Origin: Enterobacter sp. BIGb0383
GTDB taxonomy: Bacteria > Pseudomonadota > Gammaproteobacteria > Enterobacterales > Enterobacteriaceae
Direction of reading: 5' to 3'
Assembly (NCBI RefSeq): GCF_003751845.1
Contig: NZ_RJKQ01000001.1
Coordinates: forward strand, 1,302,001-1,366,000
Length of the DNA stretch: 64,000 nucleotides
Of this stretch, positions 29,210 through 39,765 are shown in pieces; positions within the stretch are counted from its first letter, which is position 1; every line of letters starts with the position of its first letter. The position numbers were made by a program, and so were the translations under genes. Under the pieces are notes generated by a model. The model was not told the DNA's origin, did not search any database, and saw only the letters and a list, made by a program, of their open reading frames with translations.

Positions 29210-29773
29210 TTACTTATCAGCCAGCACAGTCTCCAGCAACGGATACCTCTCCCCCCATCGCTTCCCCACCACCCTTTCCCTGAAAATCCCCCTCTTCTCC
29301 CCCTCAAACCCCGGCCCGGGCCGCAGACGGAGTTCAAACAGGTCATCCAGGCCAAACGGAGCAATAACCTCGATATGGCCAGCATCAGTTAGCCTGACAG
29401 CCACGGCCGTCGCCGTTTCAGGCCAGTAGCTAAGGGCATTTTCTGTTGAGAGGTACGGCGCATCACCGTTGCGCAGGTGCATTCTGGCCTGGTTTTTTAC
29501 CGACCAGTCGAAGCCCGGGGAGAGTTGGCTGAGTTGGTGCTGGAGCTGACTATCCAGAGCCGGATCGCAGCGTTGTGCGTCAAACCAGACAACATCGACA
29601 TCGCCTGAAACGGGCTGCTGGCCGTAGCCGTGCAGATGGTCCCAGACGGCGTCCCGGACAAACCCGGCGCCGATCCAGGCGTCGGGGAGCTGTAGCTCAC
29701 GCACGGCGGTCAGCGCCTGCATTCGCAGCGGGTCAGTAAGAAGTAATCTCTGCAATGCCTGCGGGTATGTCAT
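29210..29773 (-). CDS. Nucleotidyltransferase family protein (NTP_transf_6)
   Basis: Protein of 187 aa in the DUF925/NTP_transf_6 family of predicted nucleotidyltransferases. The N-terminal LPDAWIGAGFVRDAVWDHLHG and the metal-binding GDVDVVWFD at about residues 57-65 are visible. The downstream FDWSVKNQARMHLRNGDAPY is a family hallmark. Target molecule unknown. It starts 9 bp after the GGCT-fold gene on the same strand, so they are probably one transcript. Confidence 0.82.
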   Translation of the reverse strand: MTYPQALQRLLLTDPLRMQALTAVRELQLPDAWIGAGFVRDAVWDHLHGYGQQPVSGDVDVVWFDAQRCDPALDSQLQHQLSQLSPGFDWSVKNQARMHLRNGDAPYLSTENALSYWPETATAVAVRLTDAGHIEVIAPFGLDDLFELRLRPGPGFEGEKRGIFRERVVGKRWGERYPLLETVLADK

Positions 29774-29782
29774 GAGTACGCC

Positions 29783-30106
29783 CTACTCTGGCTGCAGCTG
29801 ATACACCCACGCCCTGATCATCCCGTCGTCCGTCACCACATCGACCTCAACGCGGTCATAGCCATCCTCGAATTCATCGAGCATGGCCCAGTGCTCGGCA
29901 AGCGCGTCGGAGGTAAAAATAAACCCCGGCACCTTTTCACCCTGAGCACTCAGCACCAGGCCCGGAAAGCCCTGCGCCGCGCCCCAGCCGCTGTTGTGGT
30001 AAGTGCCGGTGACGTGGCCCGGCAGCCACTGGCCGCCGATATTGTCGAGGATATGGGCATTGGACTTGCCCGGCTGTAGCGTACCGTAGACAAACAGACG
30101 TTCCAT
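29783..30106 (-). CDS. Gamma-glutamylcyclotransferase-fold protein (YtfP-like)
   Basis: Protein of 107 aa with the GGCT/AIG2 fold. The N-terminal MERLFVYGTLQPGKSNAHIL carries the YGTL substrate-binding motif, and the ALAEHWAMLDEFEDGYDR segment supplies the conserved glutamate. The ATG at 30106 follows GGAGG; longer frames upstream lack family similarity. It sits between yehS and the nucleotidyltransferase gene on the same strand. The activity of this subfamily in bacteria is poorly defined. Confidence 0.85.
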   Translation of the reverse strand: MERLFVYGTLQPGKSNAHILDNIGGQWLPGHVTGTYHNSGWGAAQGFPGLVLSAQGEKVPGFIFTSDALAEHWAMLDEFEDGYDRVEVDVVTDDGMIRAWVYQLQPE

Positions 30107-30128
30107 TTTATCCTCCGTGAAGTGCGAA

Positions 30129-30596
30129 TTATTTTTTGGCGTGCAGTCGTGCGGCCAGGCCGCGCAGGAAGTAACGCATAAACTGGTCGCCGCATTCGCG
30201 GAAGTTTTTATGCTCCGGCGCACGCATCATGGCGGTGATTTCCGGCATCGAGATGCGGAATTGCTGTTCTGTCACGATGGCGAGGATATCATCGGTTTTC
30301 AGGGAGAAGGCGATACGCAGCTTCTTGAGTACGACGTTATTGTTGACGCGGCGTTCGACGGCCAGCGGCGGCGCGGCGTCATCTTTGCCGCGTTTGTCGT
30401 AGATCAGGCCATTGAGCATACAGGAGAGAATAATGTCCGGGCAGCGCTGATAGCCCTCTTCTTCCTCTTTATGCAGCCATGCCACCATCTGTTCCGGGCT
30501 CGCGTCAGCTTCGGCCAGCTTAAGGAGGCGGATCAGCTCCTGATTATTGGTCTGCAGGATGTAGCGCAGGCTACGTAAAATATCGTTGTTAAGCAT
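30129..30596 (-). CDS. yehS: DUF1456 protein YehS
   Basis: 155 aa, same length class as E. coli YehS (156). It is built of two DUF1456 repeats (MLNNDILRSLRYILQ at about 1-15 and VVLKKLRIAFSLKTDDILAI in the middle). It closely follows YehS at the end (RECGDQFMRYFLRGLAARLH). The start at the internal ATG matches the E. coli start; six additional upstream codons are possible. Function unknown. Located beside btsR as in E. coli. Confidence 0.93.
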   Translation of the reverse strand: MLNNDILRSLRYILQTNNQELIRLLKLAEADASPEQMVAWLHKEEEEGYQRCPDIILSCMLNGLIYDKRGKDDAAPPLAVERRVNNNVVLKKLRIAFSLKTDDILAIVTEQQFRISMPEITAMMRAPEHKNFRECGDQFMRYFLRGLAARLHAKK

Positions 30597-30651
30597 AGTG
30601 CCTCTGGCCGTCATTGATGCGAGGGGCGCATTCTACCACTTTCCCGATATT

Positions 30652-31371
30652 TTACAGCCCCAGCGCCTCTTTCAGGGATTTCAGGTAGCGGCGGCTGACC
30701 GGTACGGTCTGCCCGTCGCGCAGCAGCAGTTCGGCCTGGCCGTTGTCTTCAAGGCGGATTTCCTGGAGATGGGCCATATTGACCAGGTACTGGCGATGGC
30801 AACGCAGCAGCGGCGTGCGGCTCTCCAGGGTACGCAAAGTCAGCTCGGTAAAACCCTCTTTGCCGTCGGCGCTGGTGACGTACACCCCGCTCATGCGGCT
30901 GCTGACAAAGGCCACGTCTTCCATTTGCAGGAGCCAGATCCGGCTGTGGCCGGTGCAGGGAATAAATTTCAGCGCCTGCTGGTTCTCTTCCAGCAGAGAG
31001 ATATCCTGCTGAACGCGCTCCTGGCGCAGACGAGCAAGGGTTTTCTCCAGCCGGGCGGCCTCGATGGGCTTAAGCAGATAGTCAAAAGCGTGCTCTTCGA
31101 ACGCTTTAACCGCGTATTCGTCAAAAGCCGTCAGAAAAACAATATAGGGACGATGGGCCGGATCGAGCATCCCGACCATCTCCAGGCCGCTGATGCGCGG
31201 CATCTGGATATCGAGAAACAGCACGTCGGGGCGCAGGCGGTGCACCTCGCCGATGGCTTCCACGGCGTTAGAACATTCCCCGAGGATCTCGATATCGCTC
31301 TGGTCCTGTAACAGATAGCGCAGGTTCTCGCGTGCCAGCGGCTCGTCATCAACAATCAGCACTTTTAGCAT
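30652..31371 (-). CDS. btsR: LytTR response regulator BtsR
   Basis: Response regulator of 239 aa paired with BtsS. The receiver domain has acidic residues D8/D9, phosphorylation site Asp54 ([10 protein letters not shown]) and the conserved Lys in [10 protein letters not shown]. The C-terminal LytTR DNA-binding domain (about 137-239) contains [14 protein letters not shown] and [14 protein letters not shown]. In E. coli it induces the pyruvate transporter gene btsT. The start ATG overlaps the end of btsS by 7 bp. Confidence 0.95.
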   Translation of the reverse strand: MLKVLIVDDEPLARENLRYLLQDQSDIEILGECSNAVEAIGEVHRLRPDVLFLDIQMPRISGLEMVGMLDPAHRPYIVFLTAFDEYAVKAFEEHAFDYLLKPIEAARLEKTLARLRQERVQQDISLLEENQQALKFIPCTGHSRIWLLQMEDVAFVSSRMSGVYVTSADGKEGFTELTLRTLESRTPLLRCHRQYLVNMAHLQEIRLEDNGQAELLLRDGQTVPVSRRYLKSLKEALGL

Positions 31372-33056
31372 ACGTGTTCCTCCAGCGGCAGTCGCAGGGT
31401 TATTCGGGTAAAGCACTCCGGCTCGCAGGTGACGGTGATCCCGCAGTCGTCGCCGAAACGGGCGCGCAGTCGTTTATCCACCAGGCTCATGCCCAGTCCG
31501 CCGCCGCTGGCAGGTTCTGGCGCATAGAGCCCGGCATTATCTTCAATATCCAGCAGCAGGTAGTGCTCCTGCTGGCTGGCCTTAATCGTAATCTCTCCGG
31601 TGCCAAGATGCTGAGAGGTGCCGTGCTTAATGGCGTTCTCGACTATCGGCTGCAGGCTGAAGGCCGGAAGATGGTGATGGGCCAGTGATTCGGGCACTTG
31701 CAGGTGCACCTGCAGGCGGGACTGGAAGCGGGCCTTCTCGATTTGCAGATAGGCGTTAACGTGCTCCAGTTCGTCGGCAAGAGTGACAATCTCCGACGGG
31801 CGTTTGAGGTTTTTACGGAAGAAGGTCGACAGATACTGCACCAGCTGTCCGGCCTGGTCACTGTCGCGACGAATCACCGCCATCAGCGTATTCAGAGCGT
31901 TAAACAGGAAATGCGGGTTAACCTGGGCGTGGAGCAGTTTGATCTCAGACTGGGTCAGCAGGGCCTTCTGGCGCTCGTACTGTCCGGCGAGGATCTGGGC
32001 CGACAGCAGCTGAGCGATCCCCTCCCCTAAGGTGCGGTTGATGGAGCTGAACAGGCGGTTTTTAGCTTCATAGAGCTTAATGGTGCCGATAACCCGCTGG
32101 TTCTCACCGCGTAGCGGGATCACCAGGGTCGAACCAAGCTTGCAGTTATCGTGCAGCGAGCAGCGGTACGGCACTTCGTTCCCGTCGGCATAGACCACTT
32201 CCCCGCTTTCAATCGCCCGCATGGTCCAGCCCGAGGCAATGGGCCTGCCGGGCAGATGGTGGTCATCGCCCGTGCCGGTAAAGGCCAGCAGTCGCTCACG
32301 GTCGGTAATGGCAACGGCGCCGATATCCAGCTCCTTATAAAGAACCTGGGCCACCTTCATGCTGTTCTCTTCGTTAAAGCCCTGGCGCAGGATCCCTTCG
32401 GTCTGGGCCGCAACCTTCAGCGCGGTGGCGGAAAAGGCCGAGGTGTACTTCTCAAACATCGCCCGCTTATCGAGCAGGATGCGCATAAACAGCGCCGCGC
32501 CGACGGTGTTGGTGACCGTCATCGGGGCCACGATGCTGTGCACCAGATGGAGGGCTTCATCGTACGGCCGCGCCAGCAGCAGGATAATCGCCATCTGCAC
32601 CAGCTCCGCCACCAGGGTGACCGCCCCGGCGGTGAGCGGGTTGAGAACCAGATCGGGACGTCCTCGCTTGACCAGTACCCTGTGGACCAGGCCGCCGAGC
32701 AGCCCTTCCACCATGGTGGAGATCATACAGCTGAGCGCGGTCATCCCACCCAGCGAGTAGCGGTGCAGGCCGCCGACCAGGCCGACCATACCTCCGACCA
32801 GCGGTCCGCCAAGCAGGCCGCCCATCACCGCCCCGATAGCGCGGGTGTTGGCAATGGAACCGTCGATATGCAGGCCAAACCAGGTGCCCAGCACGCAGAA
32901 AATAGAGAAAACGACGAAGCAGAGGAATTTGTGCGGCGGTCGGACGGTCACCTGCATCAGCGGGATAAACAGGCGCGTTTTACTCATCAGCCAGGCGATG
33001 ACCAGGAACACGCACATCTGCTGTAAAAGCAGTAACACCAGATTAAAATCGTACAT
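31365..33056 (-). CDS. btsS: LytS-type sensor kinase BtsS (high-affinity pyruvate sensor)
   Basis: Membrane histidine kinase of 563 aa. The N-terminal 5TM-LYT region (about 1-190) is followed by a GAF domain (about 220-350), then the LytS-type H-box [18 protein letters not shown] and a HATPase region ([20 protein letters not shown]). It follows E. coli BtsS throughout. The start is the ATG giving [13 protein letters not shown], as in E. coli; an ATG five codons upstream is an alternative. It lies upstream of and overlaps btsR. In E. coli mlrA lies next; here it is absent. Confidence 0.95.
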   Translation of the reverse strand: MYDFNLVLLLLQQMCVFLVIAWLMSKTRLFIPLMQVTVRPPHKFLCFVVFSIFCVLGTWFGLHIDGSIANTRAIGAVMGGLLGGPLVGGMVGLVGGLHRYSLGGMTALSCMISTMVEGLLGGLVHRVLVKRGRPDLVLNPLTAGAVTLVAELVQMAIILLLARPYDEALHLVHSIVAPMTVTNTVGAALFMRILLDKRAMFEKYTSAFSATALKVAAQTEGILRQGFNEENSMKVAQVLYKELDIGAVAITDRERLLAFTGTGDDHHLPGRPIASGWTMRAIESGEVVYADGNEVPYRCSLHDNCKLGSTLVIPLRGENQRVIGTIKLYEAKNRLFSSINRTLGEGIAQLLSAQILAGQYERQKALLTQSEIKLLHAQVNPHFLFNALNTLMAVIRRDSDQAGQLVQYLSTFFRKNLKRPSEIVTLADELEHVNAYLQIEKARFQSRLQVHLQVPESLAHHHLPAFSLQPIVENAIKHGTSQHLGTGEITIKASQQEHYLLLDIEDNAGLYAPEPASGGGLGMSLVDKRLRARFGDDCGITVTCEPECFTRITLRLPLEEHVC

Positions 33057-33201
33057 ACCCGCCAGCCACATCGCACAAGAAACCGCGTAACATACTCTGC
33101 TCTCGCCTGAGTTTGTCTTACGCACCGCAAAAAAATAGAAATTCGTGAGTCGGATCACTCTCTGAAGCAATAGTAACCGTTCATCAGGCAATCAATCGGC
33201 C

Positions 33202-33232
33202 AAAAAAAGGCCAGACCGTGCGGTTCTGGCCT
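33202..33232 (-). terminator. Rho-independent terminator, minus strand
   Basis: On the minus strand AGGCCAGA...CTGGCCT, with inner CC/GG pairs around GCAC, is followed by seven T. It would end transcripts coming leftward from yehW. It lies between btsS and yohO. Confidence 0.8.
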
Positions 33233-33327
33233 CTGCGGGCGGGCATCGGGAATTAAAGGTTCATTAACACCTTTGCTTCACCGTATAATAACGGCGTTAA
33301 CAATCATTCCGGGAAAAGGTGCATCCG

Positions 33328-33435
33328 ATGAACATCACGAAAATTGGTATTATTACGCTCTTTGCTCTGCTGTCCCTCGGCGGTATCGGCGGCGTTATGC
33401 TGGCGGGATATTCGTTTATCGTGCATGCCGGTTAA
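33328..33435 (+). CDS. yohO: Small membrane protein YohO
   Basis: A 35-aa single-pass membrane protein ([19 protein letters not shown], then [15 protein letters not shown]), the same length as E. coli YohO and nearly identical in its second half. It is below the usual size cut-off but recognisable by sequence and position next to yehW. Its 3' end overlaps the 3' end of yehW by 20 bp on the other strand. Function unknown. Confidence 0.88.
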   Translation: MNITKIGIITLFALLSLGGIGGVMLAGYSFIVHAG

Positions 33436-34147
33436 GTCTGCGCACCAGCCGTTCAAAGACGCGGTCGACGATAATCGCCGCCAGCGCCACCAGAATGGCC
33501 CCCTGCAGTACATAGGCGGTGTTAAAACCGCTCAGACCGATAATAATCGGCGTGCCCAGCGTTTTTGCCCCCACCGTTGAGGCGATGGTTGCCGTGCCGA
33601 TATTGATAATCACCGATGTCCGCACGCCCGCCAGGATCACCGGTGCCGCCAGCGGCAGTTCAATCTTCCACAGCCTTTGCCAGCCACTCATCCCCATGCC
33701 CTGTGCCACGCTGCTGGCACTTGCCGGAACGGCGGCGAGCCCGGCGAGTGTCCCCTGCAGGATCGGCAACACACCGTAGAGAACCAGAGCGATAATCGCG
33801 GGCGTCGCGCCAAAGCCCATGACCGGGACCGCAATCGCCAGTACCGCCACCGGCGGAAAGGTCTGCCCGACGGCGGCAATGGTCTCCGCCAGCGGCTGAA
33901 ACTCGCGGCCCGCCGGGCGCGTCACCGCCACACCGGTGCCGACACCGATGACAATCGCAATTACGCCTGACACCGCCACCAGCCAGAAATGGGCGGCGGC
34001 CAGCGCCGCAAAACTCTCCTGAAGATAGACCGGGCGCGGCAGCTGCGGAAAGAGCGGACCGAACAGTGCCGCGCTGTGCGGCATCCCGTACAGCAGGCCG
34101 ATAAACAGCGCCATCAGCCAGAGAAGCGGATCACGCAGCAGGCTCAC
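33416..34147 (-). CDS. yehW: Osmoprotectant-type ABC transporter permease YehW
   Basis: Inner-membrane permease of 243 aa for the Yeh/Osm glycine-betaine-class importer. Hydrophobic throughout; the conserved [21 protein letters not shown] and EAA-type [25 protein letters not shown] are visible. I take the GTG at 34147 ([10 protein letters not shown]) as start: it aligns with the E. coli start and has GGAGG five bases upstream. The gene then overlaps yehX by 17 bp. It is the last gene of the operon. Confidence 0.93.
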   Translation of the reverse strand: MSLLRDPLLWLMALFIGLLYGMPHSAALFGPLFPQLPRPVYLQESFAALAAAHFWLVAVSGVIAIVIGVGTGVAVTRPAGREFQPLAETIAAVGQTFPPVAVLAIAVPVMGFGATPAIIALVLYGVLPILQGTLAGLAAVPASASSVAQGMGMSGWQRLWKIELPLAAPVILAGVRTSVIINIGTATIASTVGAKTLGTPIIIGLSGFNTAYVLQGAILVALAAIIVDRVFERLVRRLNRHAR

Positions 34148-35078
34148 CGTCGGCCTCCACGTGCAGCAGATCCTGAAAATGCAGGGTTCCGCAGTAATTC
34201 CCTCCGGCATCCACCACCGGCAGAACCTCACAGCGGTGGGTGACAAAGGCCGACAGCGCCTCGCGCAATGTCATCTCCGCCCGCAGCGGTTCACCGGGAA
34301 CTTTCTGGTCGTGCCGCAGATAGTCGCTGACCTGCTGCAGAGAGAGCAAACGCACGCCCAGCTCGCTGCGACCAAAGAACTCGCGAACAAAGTCGTTGCG
34401 CGGCCGGGTCAGGATCTCCAGCGGCGTCCCCTGCTGGACAACCTTGCCGCCGTCCATCAGCACCAGATGATCCGCCAGCCGCAGCGCCTCATCGACATCG
34501 TGAGTGACCAGCACGATCGTGCGCCCAAGCAGCTTATGAATACGCACCATCTCCTGCTGGAGCGCCCCGCGCGTGACCGGATCCAGCGCGCCAAAGGGTT
34601 CATCCATTAACAGCACCTCCGGGTCGGCGGCCAGCGCGCGAGCCACGCCGACACGCTGCTGCTGCCCGCCGGAAAGCTGGTGGGGATAACGATCCCGCAG
34701 GGCGAGATCCAGCCCCAGCAGGGTCATCAGCTCATCCACCCTCGCCTCACGTTTCGCCCGGGACCACTTTTGCAGCTCCGGGACGGTGGCAATATTGCGC
34801 GCCACCGACCAGTGCGGAAACAGGCCGATGGACTGGATGGCGTAACCCATCCGACGCCGCAGGGCCAGCAAAGGCTGCTGGTGGATATCTTCCCCGGCAA
34901 AGGTAATGGTACCCTCATCGTGCTCCACCAGCCGGTTAATCATCTTCAGGGTGGTCGATTTCCCGGAACCGGACGTGCCCACCAGCACCGAAAAGGCCCC
35001 GGTTTTAAAATGCAAATCCAGGTCGCTGACCGCCCGCACGCCGTCAAAGGTTTTGCTGACGTTTTTAAATTCAATCAT
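34131..35078 (-). CDS. yehX: Osmoprotectant-type ABC transporter ATPase YehX
   Basis: ATPase of 315 aa. Walker [10 protein letters not shown] at about residues 37-45; signature [15 protein letters not shown]; Walker [14 protein letters not shown]-loop [14 protein letters not shown]-terminal CBS-type region ([22 protein letters not shown]) is typical of OpuA/ProV-like regulated ATPases. It overlaps yehY by four bases (ATGA). Confidence 0.95.
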   Translation of the reverse strand: MIEFKNVSKTFDGVRAVSDLDLHFKTGAFSVLVGTSGSGKSTTLKMINRLVEHDEGTITFAGEDIHQQPLLALRRRMGYAIQSIGLFPHWSVARNIATVPELQKWSRAKREARVDELMTLLGLDLALRDRYPHQLSGGQQQRVGVARALAADPEVLLMDEPFGALDPVTRGALQQEMVRIHKLLGRTIVLVTHDVDEALRLADHLVLMDGGKVVQQGTPLEILTRPRNDFVREFFGRSELGVRLLSLQQVSDYLRHDQKVPGEPLRAEMTLREALSAFVTHRCEVLPVVDAGGNYCGTLHFQDLLHVEADGEPAA

Positions 35079-36226
35079 GGCTGTTTTACCTCAAGCAGCG
35101 CGATCCCTAACCCAAACAACGCATCGACCATTACCGCCAGCGCAATCACCGGGATCACCCCTAACAGAACCAGATCGAGGGCGCTGCTCAGCAGCCCCTG
35201 GAAGACCAGCGCGCCAAATCCGCCTGCGCCAATCAGCGCGGCAATCACCGCCATCCCCACCGTCTGCACCGCCACCACCCGCAGGCTGCGCAGCAGTACC
35301 GGCAGCGCCAGCGGGACGCGGACCTGCCAGAAGCGCTGGCGCGTGCTCATACCCATCGCGCTGGCGCTCTCCAGCACGTCGGGCGAGACGAAATTAAGCC
35401 CGGCAACCACGCCGCGCACCAGCGGCAGTAGCGCATAGAGGATCAGGGCGATGAAGGCAGGCGTCATGCCAGTTCCGGCAATCCCCAACTGTGCAAGCCA
35501 CGGAAACTGCTGCACCAGCCCGGCCAGCGGGGCAATCAGCAGCCCGAACAGAGCCACGGAGGGAACGGTCTGGATAATATTCAGCACGGCAAAGACCGGT
35601 CCCTGTCTGGCGGGATGGCGATAGCACCACAGGCCGATGGCAAAACCGATCGCCAGGGCGGGCAGCAGCGTACCGAACAGCAGCGTCAGATGCTGGACCA
35701 GGGCATCATTAAACACATCCTGGCGGTTGGCGTATTCCCGTAGCAGAGAGAGATTGTCCAGCGCCCCGCTGAGCAGCAGATACAGCGGCAGACAGGCGAT
35801 TTGCATATGCAGCAGCCAGCGCCAGAGCGGATGAACAGCAAAACGGCGGATCGCGTCGCTGCAGGCCAGCAAGGCCAGCCCCAGCCAGAGCCACAGGCCG
35901 CTGCCCGGTGAGGTACGCGCCACCGTGCTGCCCTCGACGGCAAGATCCGTCGCCGCCCGACCCGCACTCCAGATCAGCAGGCATACCAGGGCTTCGGCCA
36001 ACAACAGCGTCGCGACCTGGGCACCACGTCCCGGCACAAAACAGAGGGCCAGCAGCAGAAAAGGCGCCAGCAGCCAGACAGCCGGAAAGAGCTGCCACAG
36101 GGCGCGGCCCTCGCCGGAGACCAGACGATTAGGCGCGAAATTGATAAACGGCAGAAAAGCCGCCAGCAGCCCCAGGGCCACCAGCAGCAACAGCACGCGA
36201 TTATGACAGCGCAGGGACAGGTCCAT
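35075..36226 (-). CDS. yehY: Osmoprotectant-type ABC transporter permease YehY
   Basis: Permease of 383 aa (E. coli 385). The N-terminal half has extra membrane helices and a periplasmic part peculiar to YehY. The C-terminal half is the binding-protein-dependent permease domain ([41 protein letters not shown]). It starts 8 bp after osmF. The two different permeases YehY and YehW are thought to form a heterodimer. Confidence 0.94.
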   Translation of the reverse strand: MDLSLRCHNRVLLLLVALGLLAAFLPFINFAPNRLVSGEGRALWQLFPAVWLLAPFLLLALCFVPGRGAQVATLLLAEALVCLLIWSAGRAATDLAVEGSTVARTSPGSGLWLWLGLALLACSDAIRRFAVHPLWRWLLHMQIACLPLYLLLSGALDNLSLLREYANRQDVFNDALVQHLTLLFGTLLPALAIGFAIGLWCYRHPARQGPVFAVLNIIQTVPSVALFGLLIAPLAGLVQQFPWLAQLGIAGTGMTPAFIALILYALLPLVRGVVAGLNFVSPDVLESASAMGMSTRQRFWQVRVPLALPVLLRSLRVVAVQTVGMAVIAALIGAGGFGALVFQGLLSSALDLVLLGVIPVIALAVMVDALFGLGIALLEVKQP

Positions 36227-36234
36227 TGTCGGGG

Positions 36235-37152
36235 TTATTTCACCAGCCCTTTCTCTTTCAGGTAGTCCGCCGCGACTTTCTTCGCGTCCAGGCCGTCAAC
36301 GGCGATGCTGGCGTTCAGTTTTTGCAGGGTTTTCTCATCGAGGCTGGCGAAGACCGGCTTCAGCCAGCTATCCAGCTCCGGATACGCTTTCAGTACAGCT
36401 TCACGCACCACCGGCGTCGGGGCATAAATTGGCTGAACGCCTTTCGGATCGCTCAGGGTTTGCAGGCCCAGGGCCGCTACAGGGCCGTCGGTGCCGTAGG
36501 CCATCGCCGCATTCACGCCGGAAGTTTGCTGCGCCGCCGCTTTGATGGTGACCGCCGTATCGCCCCCGGCCAGGGAGAGAAGCTGATCCTGTTCGAGCTT
36601 AAAGCCGTAGGCTTTTTCAAACGCCGGGAGCGCATCGGTCCGTTCGATAAACTCCGCCGAGGCGGCAAGCTTAAATTCCCCGCCCTCTTTCAGATAGCGG
36701 CCCAGATCGTCCAGCGAGGTCAGTTTGTTTTTCTGCGCCAGATCCTGACGCACGGCGATGGTCCAGGTGTTATTGGCCGGGGCCGGCGTCAGCCAGACCA
36801 GCTGGTTCTTTTCGGCATCGAGCTTTTTCACTTTCTCATAGCCCTGCTGCGCGTTCTTCCACGCCGGGTCGTTCTCCTCTTTAAAGAAGAACGCCCCGTT
36901 GCCGGTGTATTCTGGGTAGATATCCAGCTCGCCGGAGGTAATGGCCCCGCGCACGACTGGCGTGGTACCCAGCTGGACTTTATTGACGGTTTTCACGCCG
37001 TGATTCTCCAGCACCTGGAGAATGATATTGCCGAGCAGCGCGCCTTCGGTGTCGATTTTGGACCCAACCTTGATCGGCTCCGCCGCATGAAGTGGCAGGC
37101 TAAAAGCCGCCAGCAGCGCGGTTAAACCCAGAATTCGTTTGGTAAATGGCAT
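36235..37152 (-). CDS. osmF: Osmoprotectant-binding periplasmic protein OsmF (YehZ)
   Basis: Periplasmic binding protein of 305 aa with a Sec signal ([20 protein letters not shown], cleavage after LHA). The OpuAC domain starts [20 protein letters not shown], and [12 protein letters not shown] carries aromatic ligand-binding residues. The ATG at 37152 is used; a GTG one codon upstream is less likely. First gene of the operon osmF-yehY-yehX-yehW. E. coli counterparts are induced by osmotic stress and RpoS and bind glycine betaine weakly. Confidence 0.95.
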   Translation of the reverse strand: MPFTKRILGLTALLAAFSLPLHAAEPIKVGSKIDTEGALLGNIILQVLENHGVKTVNKVQLGTTPVVRGAITSGELDIYPEYTGNGAFFFKEENDPAWKNAQQGYEKVKKLDAEKNQLVWLTPAPANNTWTIAVRQDLAQKNKLTSLDDLGRYLKEGGEFKLAASAEFIERTDALPAFEKAYGFKLEQDQLLSLAGGDTAVTIKAAAQQTSGVNAAMAYGTDGPVAALGLQTLSDPKGVQPIYAPTPVVREAVLKAYPELDSWLKPVFASLDEKTLQKLNASIAVDGLDAKKVAADYLKEKGLVK

Positions 37153-37273
37153 CACTGCGTCCTCATTATTTTGTCGCCAGTATCAGCGGCTTAAGAGGAA
37201 AGCGTAGTCGAAAAAACGGCAGGCGGGGAAAGACGGGAGAATTCCTGCCGCCGAAGCGGCAGGAGATTAAGGC

Positions 37274-39571
37274 TTAACGCAGTTCAAACTCACCCTGTTT
37301 TACGCGGGCGGAGTCTACGCCGATAAAGACGTTAAATTTGCCCGGCTCAGCGTCGTATTTCATCCGCTGGTTCCAGAATTTCAGCGCCTCAACGTCAATC
37401 GGGAAGCTGACCGTCTGCGTTTCACCCGGCTTCAGCGACACTTTCTCAAAACCGCGCAGCTGTTTAACCGGGCGGCTCATGGAGGCGGTGACATCCTGCA
37501 GATACATCTGGATCGCCGTTGCCCCTTCGCGCTTACCGGTGTTGGTGACCTCAACGCTGGCGGTCACTTTGCCGCTGCGGGTCATGGTCGGCGCGGAGAG
37601 CTTCACGTCGGAAACGCTAAAGGTGGTGTAGCTCAGGCCGTAACCGAACGGATAGAGCGGGCCGTTCGCTTCATCGAAGTAGCGGGAGGTGTACTTATTC
37701 GGTTTATCCGCATTGTACGGACGGCCGGTGTTCAGGTGGCTGTAGTACACCGGGATCTGTCCGACGGAGCGCGGGAAGGACATCGGCAGCTTGCCGGACG
37801 GGTTGTAATCGCCAAAGAGCACGTCGGCAATCGCGTTACCGCCCTCCGTCCCGGCGAACCAGGTTTCCAGAATGGCATCCGCCTGCTGATCTTCTTTCAC
37901 CAGCGCCAGCGGACGGCCGTTCATCAGCACCAGTACCAGCGGCTTGCCGGTGGCTTTCAGGGCGGTAATCAGATCGCGCTGGCTCTGCGGGATGGTGATA
38001 TCGGTGCGGCTGGAGGCCTCATGCGCCATCCCCTGGGCTTCACCCACCACGGCAACCACCACGTCAGATTTTTTCGCTGCCGCCACCGCTTCGTCAATCA
38101 TCGCCTGCGGCGTGCGTGTGTCCACCTTAACCGCCTCTTCATAGAGGTTCAGGAAGTCGACGATCCCTTTGTCATTGGTGATGTTTGAGCCTTTGGCGTA
38201 AACCACTTCGCCTTTTCCGGCCAGCGCGTTACGAATGCCCGTCAGGACGGTAACCGACTGGTCGGCCACGCCGGCTGCGGACCAGCTGCCCATGGAGTCA
38301 CGCTTGCTGTCCGCCAGCGGCCCGGCCACGGCCACGGTGCCGGATTTTTTCAGCGGCAGGGTGTCCAGACGGTTTTTCAGCAGCACCAGGCTTTCGCGGG
38401 CCACTTCACGTGCCTCTTTGCGGTGCAGACGGCTTTCGGCGTTGGTATCTACCGGGTCAGAGCCTTTCGGGCCCAGGTGGCTGTACGGATCGTTAAACAG
38501 ACCCATATCGTATTTCACGTTCAGTACGTGACGCGCCGCATCGTCCAGCTCCGCCATCGTTACCTTGCCGGATTTCACCAGCCCCGGCAGATATTTGCTG
38601 TAGTACTCGTCGCTCATACTCATATTGATGCCGGACTTCAGCGCGACGCGCACCGCATCTTCCGGATCGGCGGCGGTGCCGTGTTTGATCAACTCTTTGA
38701 TGGCGCCGTGATCGGAGATGGTGATCCCCTTAAAGCCCCACTCGTCGCGGAGCAGGTCTTTTAGCAGCCAGGAGTCGGAAGACGCCGGCGTACCGTTGAG
38801 GGAATTCAGGGCGACCATCACCCCGCCGCTGCCCGCGTCCAGCGCGGCTTTGTACGGTGGCATATAGTCGTTAAACAGGCGCTGAGAGCTCATATCAACG
38901 CTGTTGTACTCTTTCCCGCCCTCTACCGCGCCGTAGGCGGCGAAGTGCTTCACGCTGGTCATCACCGAGTAGCGGTCCGCCGGGCTTTTACCCTGCATCG
39001 CTTCAACCATAGTTCTGCCCATCGTGGCGGTCAGATACGTATCTTCCCCGAAACCTTCCGAGGCGCGGCCCCAGCGCGGATCGCGAGAGACGTCAACCAT
39101 CGGAGCCCAGGTCATATTCAGGCCGTCATCCGCCGCTTCATACGCGGATACCCGACCGACGGTCTTCACCGCGTCTAAATTAAAGCTGGAGGCGAGGCCC
39201 AGGCTTATCGGGAAAACGGTGCGCTGGCCGTGCAGCACGTCATAGGCAAAGAAGAGAGGAATTTTCAGGCGGCTGAGCTCCATCGCCTGATCCTGCATGG
39301 CGCGGATATCCTTGCGCGTCACGGTGTTAAAGATAGCGCCAACCTGGCTCTCTTTAATCATGTCGCGAATGGCTTCTTTCGGGTTATCCGGCCCGACGCT
39401 GATTAAGCGCAGCTGGCCGATTTTTTCATCGACGGTCATTTTGGTCAGCAGGTCGCTGACGAAGGCGTCCCGCGCTTCCGGCGTCAGGGGATGATTACCA
39501 GACAGCTCCTCTGCCAGAGCGGGGTGTAATGCCAGACTGACTGCGACACCTACAGAACAAAGCCATTTCAT
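37274..39571 (-). CDS. bglX: Periplasmic beta-glucosidase BglX (GH3)
   Basis: Hydrolyses beta-glucosides in the periplasm. 765 aa, identical in length to E. coli BglX. A signal peptide ends near LHPALAEEL. The GH3 N-terminal barrel holds the nucleophile Asp in GITISDHGAIKELI. The C-terminal domain and a fibronectin-III-like tail (SVEVTNTGKREGATAIQMYL) follow. The ATG of MKWLCSVGVA is chosen; the 27 extra upstream codons are not signal-like. It is divergent from dld. Confidence 0.95.
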   Translation of the reverse strand: MKWLCSVGVAVSLALHPALAEELSGNHPLTPEARDAFVSDLLTKMTVDEKIGQLRLISVGPDNPKEAIRDMIKESQVGAIFNTVTRKDIRAMQDQAMELSRLKIPLFFAYDVLHGQRTVFPISLGLASSFNLDAVKTVGRVSAYEAADDGLNMTWAPMVDVSRDPRWGRASEGFGEDTYLTATMGRTMVEAMQGKSPADRYSVMTSVKHFAAYGAVEGGKEYNSVDMSSQRLFNDYMPPYKAALDAGSGGVMVALNSLNGTPASSDSWLLKDLLRDEWGFKGITISDHGAIKELIKHGTAADPEDAVRVALKSGINMSMSDEYYSKYLPGLVKSGKVTMAELDDAARHVLNVKYDMGLFNDPYSHLGPKGSDPVDTNAESRLHRKEAREVARESLVLLKNRLDTLPLKKSGTVAVAGPLADSKRDSMGSWSAAGVADQSVTVLTGIRNALAGKGEVVYAKGSNITNDKGIVDFLNLYEEAVKVDTRTPQAMIDEAVAAAKKSDVVVAVVGEAQGMAHEASSRTDITIPQSQRDLITALKATGKPLVLVLMNGRPLALVKEDQQADAILETWFAGTEGGNAIADVLFGDYNPSGKLPMSFPRSVGQIPVYYSHLNTGRPYNADKPNKYTSRYFDEANGPLYPFGYGLSYTTFSVSDVKLSAPTMTRSGKVTASVEVTNTGKREGATAIQMYLQDVTASMSRPVKQLRGFEKVSLKPGETQTVSFPIDVEALKFWNQRMKYDAEPGKFNVFIGVDSARVKQGEFELR

Positions 39572-39765
39572 GTCGTTACTCTCTTTTCTCTGCCGCAGAG
39601 GACGCGGCCGGTCCATGGAAAAAACGCAGTGTGCCATAAGGGTAACCGTCATTGCAGCAGATTGCTTAGGTTATTCTCTGATTTTTCTGGCGCTTTCACG
39701 GAGCACGCGGCGGCAATCGCGCTATGCTTAAGGGCGATAATTTGCCTCGCCACAAGGAGTGGACG

